Below are positions 6,357 to 7,743 of a stretch of 7,743 nt of DNA, in pieces (the stretch's first letter is position 1; every line of letters starts with the position of its first letter). The DNA lies in contig CAJMAW010000131.1 in the NCBI GenBank assembly GCA_905211485.1, positions 1 through 7,743 of the forward strand, read 5' to 3'. The notes beneath the pieces are model-generated. The model searched no databases and had not been told where the DNA came from. It saw only the letters and a list, made by a program, of their open reading frames with translations. A program made the position numbers and the translations under genes. The stretch is from an uncultured Lentisphaeria bacterium (GTDB lineage Bacteria; Verrucomicrobiota; Lentisphaeria; Victivallales; UBA1829).

Positions 6357-7743
6357 ATGCCCGAGGATTTTGCGCATCTCTTATGGTTCGACAAACCTTC
6401 CCCTGTCTGGGAGGAGGGTCTTCTCATCGGAAACGGCTCTACAGGAGCGGTCATTACGGAAAGTCCGGACGCTTCAGCGGACATCATCCATCTCAATCAC
6501 GATACTCTCTGGTCCGGACTCCCCCTGAAGGATCCCCCCCGCTGCCCCCCTGCCCTGCTCCAGGAGGCCAGACTCCTCATTGGAAGGGGCCGATATGCCG
6601 AAGCCTCAGCCTTCGTTGCGCAGAACCTTCTCAACGGCAACGACAGCGCAAGCTATCAGACAGCCGGCACGCTCATGATTCGCTTTCCCCGCAGAAGCGG
6701 AAAGTTCCTGAAATACCGCAGAGCCCTGAATCTCCGCACCGCAATCGCCGAAAGCCGCTGTTTCCAGGGAGAGGGAGCGGATTTCCGGAGCGAGTATTTC
6801 GCCTCCTTCCCGGACAAGGTCCTGGTCTTCCGCTACTCCAACGCCGCGGAGAAGAAGACGGGAACGCTGGATCTGGAACTTTCCATGAGTTCCGGACTCC
6901 TTCCGTTTCATCTCTCCCACAACGGAAAAAACACTCTCTTCCTGGACTCATGCTGCCCGTACCTGAACCGCTTCAACCGCTTCTGCAAAACCGACGAATC
7001 CGGACGAGCCGGAATCCGCTGGAGAAACGCCCTGCGCGCCGAAACATGCGGAGGACAGATCTCTTTCACCGCCCCGGAAGACGGCTCCTCCAACACGGCT
7101 CTCCGGATTGAAAACGCGGAATCCGTGACACTCTATCTCTGCATCTGCACGGATTTCACCGATTTCCGCAGCATGCCCGGCACGGGGAAAGCCCTCACTC
7201 CTCCGGAGGATCAGACGGAAAAAATATTGACGAATGCCTCCCGCCTGGGCTATGAAGTCCTCCGGGAGCGCCATCTTACGGATTACCGCGCTCTGTATGA
7301 GCGGAACCGCATCGAACTGCCCGGGTCTCCGGAAGACGGACTCCCGACCGATGAAAGGCTCCGCCGTCAGGAGAAAAACGGAAACGCCGCAAGCGCCTCT
7401 TCTTCCACCTCCACAACAAACTCATCCTTGTCCTCCTCATCCGGTGACGCGTCCTCGCTCTGCGCTCTGCTGTATCATTACGGGCGCTATCTTCTGATTG
7501 CCTCTTCCCGTCCGGGGACTCAGGCGACGAATCTGCAGGGGATCTGGAATCATCAGATCTCTCCTCCCTGGGCTTCCAACTATACGCTGAACGTCAATAC
7601 GGAAATGAACTACTGGCACGCGGAAAGCGCCGCCCTGCCCGAATGCGCGGAACCGCTCTACAACCTGCTGGAAGGACTCGCCGAAACCGGAAGGAAAACG
7701 GCAGAAAACCACTACGGCTGCCGGGGATGGTGCTCCCATCACA
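6357..7743 (+). CDS. Glycoside hydrolase family 95 (alpha-L-fucosidase-like), N-terminal part
   Basis: The first 462 residues of a GH95 enzyme, usually 750-800 residues, running off the right edge. GH95 members mostly cleave alpha-1,2-linked L-fucose by inversion; some act on alpha-L-galactosides. The N-terminal beta-sandwich domain shows LWFDKP (9-14), IGNGSTGAV (24-32) and NHDTLWSG (47-54). The start of the (alpha/alpha)6 barrel shows RYLLIASSRPGT, NLQGIWN (392-398), SPPWASNYTLNVNTEMNYW and GCRGWCSHH. Asn412 and Asn414 in NVN align with the asparagines (421/423) that help the base residue in Bifidobacterium AfcA; the catalytic Glu and Asp lie beyond the window. Residues about 340-367 are a Ser/Thr-rich insert where relatives have a short loop. 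No signal peptide is visible from either ATG, so the enzyme is probably cytoplasmic. It diverges from parE and has its own leader, so it starts a separate unit. Family assignment is firm; the substrate is inferred. Confidence 0.93.
   Translation, partial: MPEDFAHLLWFDKPSPVWEEGLLIGNGSTGAVITESPDASADIIHLNHDTLWSGLPLKDPPRCPPALLQEARLLIGRGRYAEASAFVAQNLLNGNDSASYQTAGTLMIRFPRRSGKFLKYRRALNLRTAIAESRCFQGEGADFRSEYFASFPDKVLVFRYSNAAEKKTGTLDLELSMSSGLLPFHLSHNGKNTLFLDSCCPYLNRFNRFCKTDESGRAGIRWRNALRAETCGGQISFTAPEDGSSNTALRIENAESVTLYLCICTDFTDFRSMPGTGKALTPPEDQTEKILTNASRLGYEVLRERHLTDYRALYERNRIELPGSPEDGLPTDERLRRQEKNGNAASASSSTSTTNSSLSSSSGDASSLCALLYHYGRYLLIASSRPGTQATNLQGIWNHQISPPWASNYTLNVNTEMNYWHAESAALPECAEPLYNLLEGLAETGRKTAENHYGCRGWCSHH

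Noticed and set aside
6310..6528. 72-codon plus-strand frame beginning at 6310
   Set aside because: It overlaps the GH95 gene in another frame; GH95 motifs from 6357 onward are clearly in the other frame.
6383..7111. 242-codon plus-strand frame inside the GH95 gene
   Set aside because: It is a +2 shadow of the GH95 reading frame, Pro/Arg/Ser-rich with no domain; GH95 is continuous across it.

Overview
The window is GC-rich bacterial chromosome with four protein-coding genes, two of them cut by the window ends. From left to right it holds: the 3' part of a sodium-coupled NSS-family transporter (+); a two-gene operon for a type IIA DNA topoisomerase on the minus strand, with the ATPase/Toprim subunit (parE-like, 5900-4050) followed 4 bp later by the DNA-breakage subunit (parC-like, 4045-1028); and the 5' part of a GH95-family alpha-L-fucosidase-like gene (+) running off the right end.

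The topoisomerase pair resembles the ParE/ParC (also annotated GyrB_2/GyrA_2) type of Bacteroidetes, Chlamydiae and the PVC group rather than a classical gyrase: the B subunit is short, the A subunit has the HPHGDASIGDA and AAPRYIE signatures, and no GyrA box is visible. With a GH95 enzyme, an 11-helix bacterial NSS transporter and Ser-rich low-complexity segments, I would guess a Lentisphaerota/Verrucomicrobiota-like (PVC) organism, perhaps from a gut or other glycan-rich habitat. This is inference from protein flavour only.

Layout: the NSS and parC genes converge on a 198-bp intergenic region (830-1027) with a long homopyrimidine tract, a small hairpin, an exact 18-bp tandem duplication and a candidate parC terminator that overlaps the stop codon. 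The parE and GH95 genes diverge from a 456-bp region (5901-6356) with a good sigma70-type promoter for parE-parC (TTGACG-17-TATATT), a GC-rich leader of about 170 nt that could encode a Pro-rich 34-residue peptide, and small repeats plus a weak promoter candidate in front of GH95.

The least ordinary feature is the parC product. It carries a roughly 150-residue acidic/Ser-rich extension at the N-terminus and a roughly 180-residue Ser/Pro/Lys-rich tail at the C-terminus, ending in a non-repetitive tip. A shorter Ser-rich insert sits inside the GH95 protein. I see no CRISPR array, tRNA, rRNA, insertion sequence or defence/toxin system, and nothing that clearly forms a previously undescribed multi-gene system.
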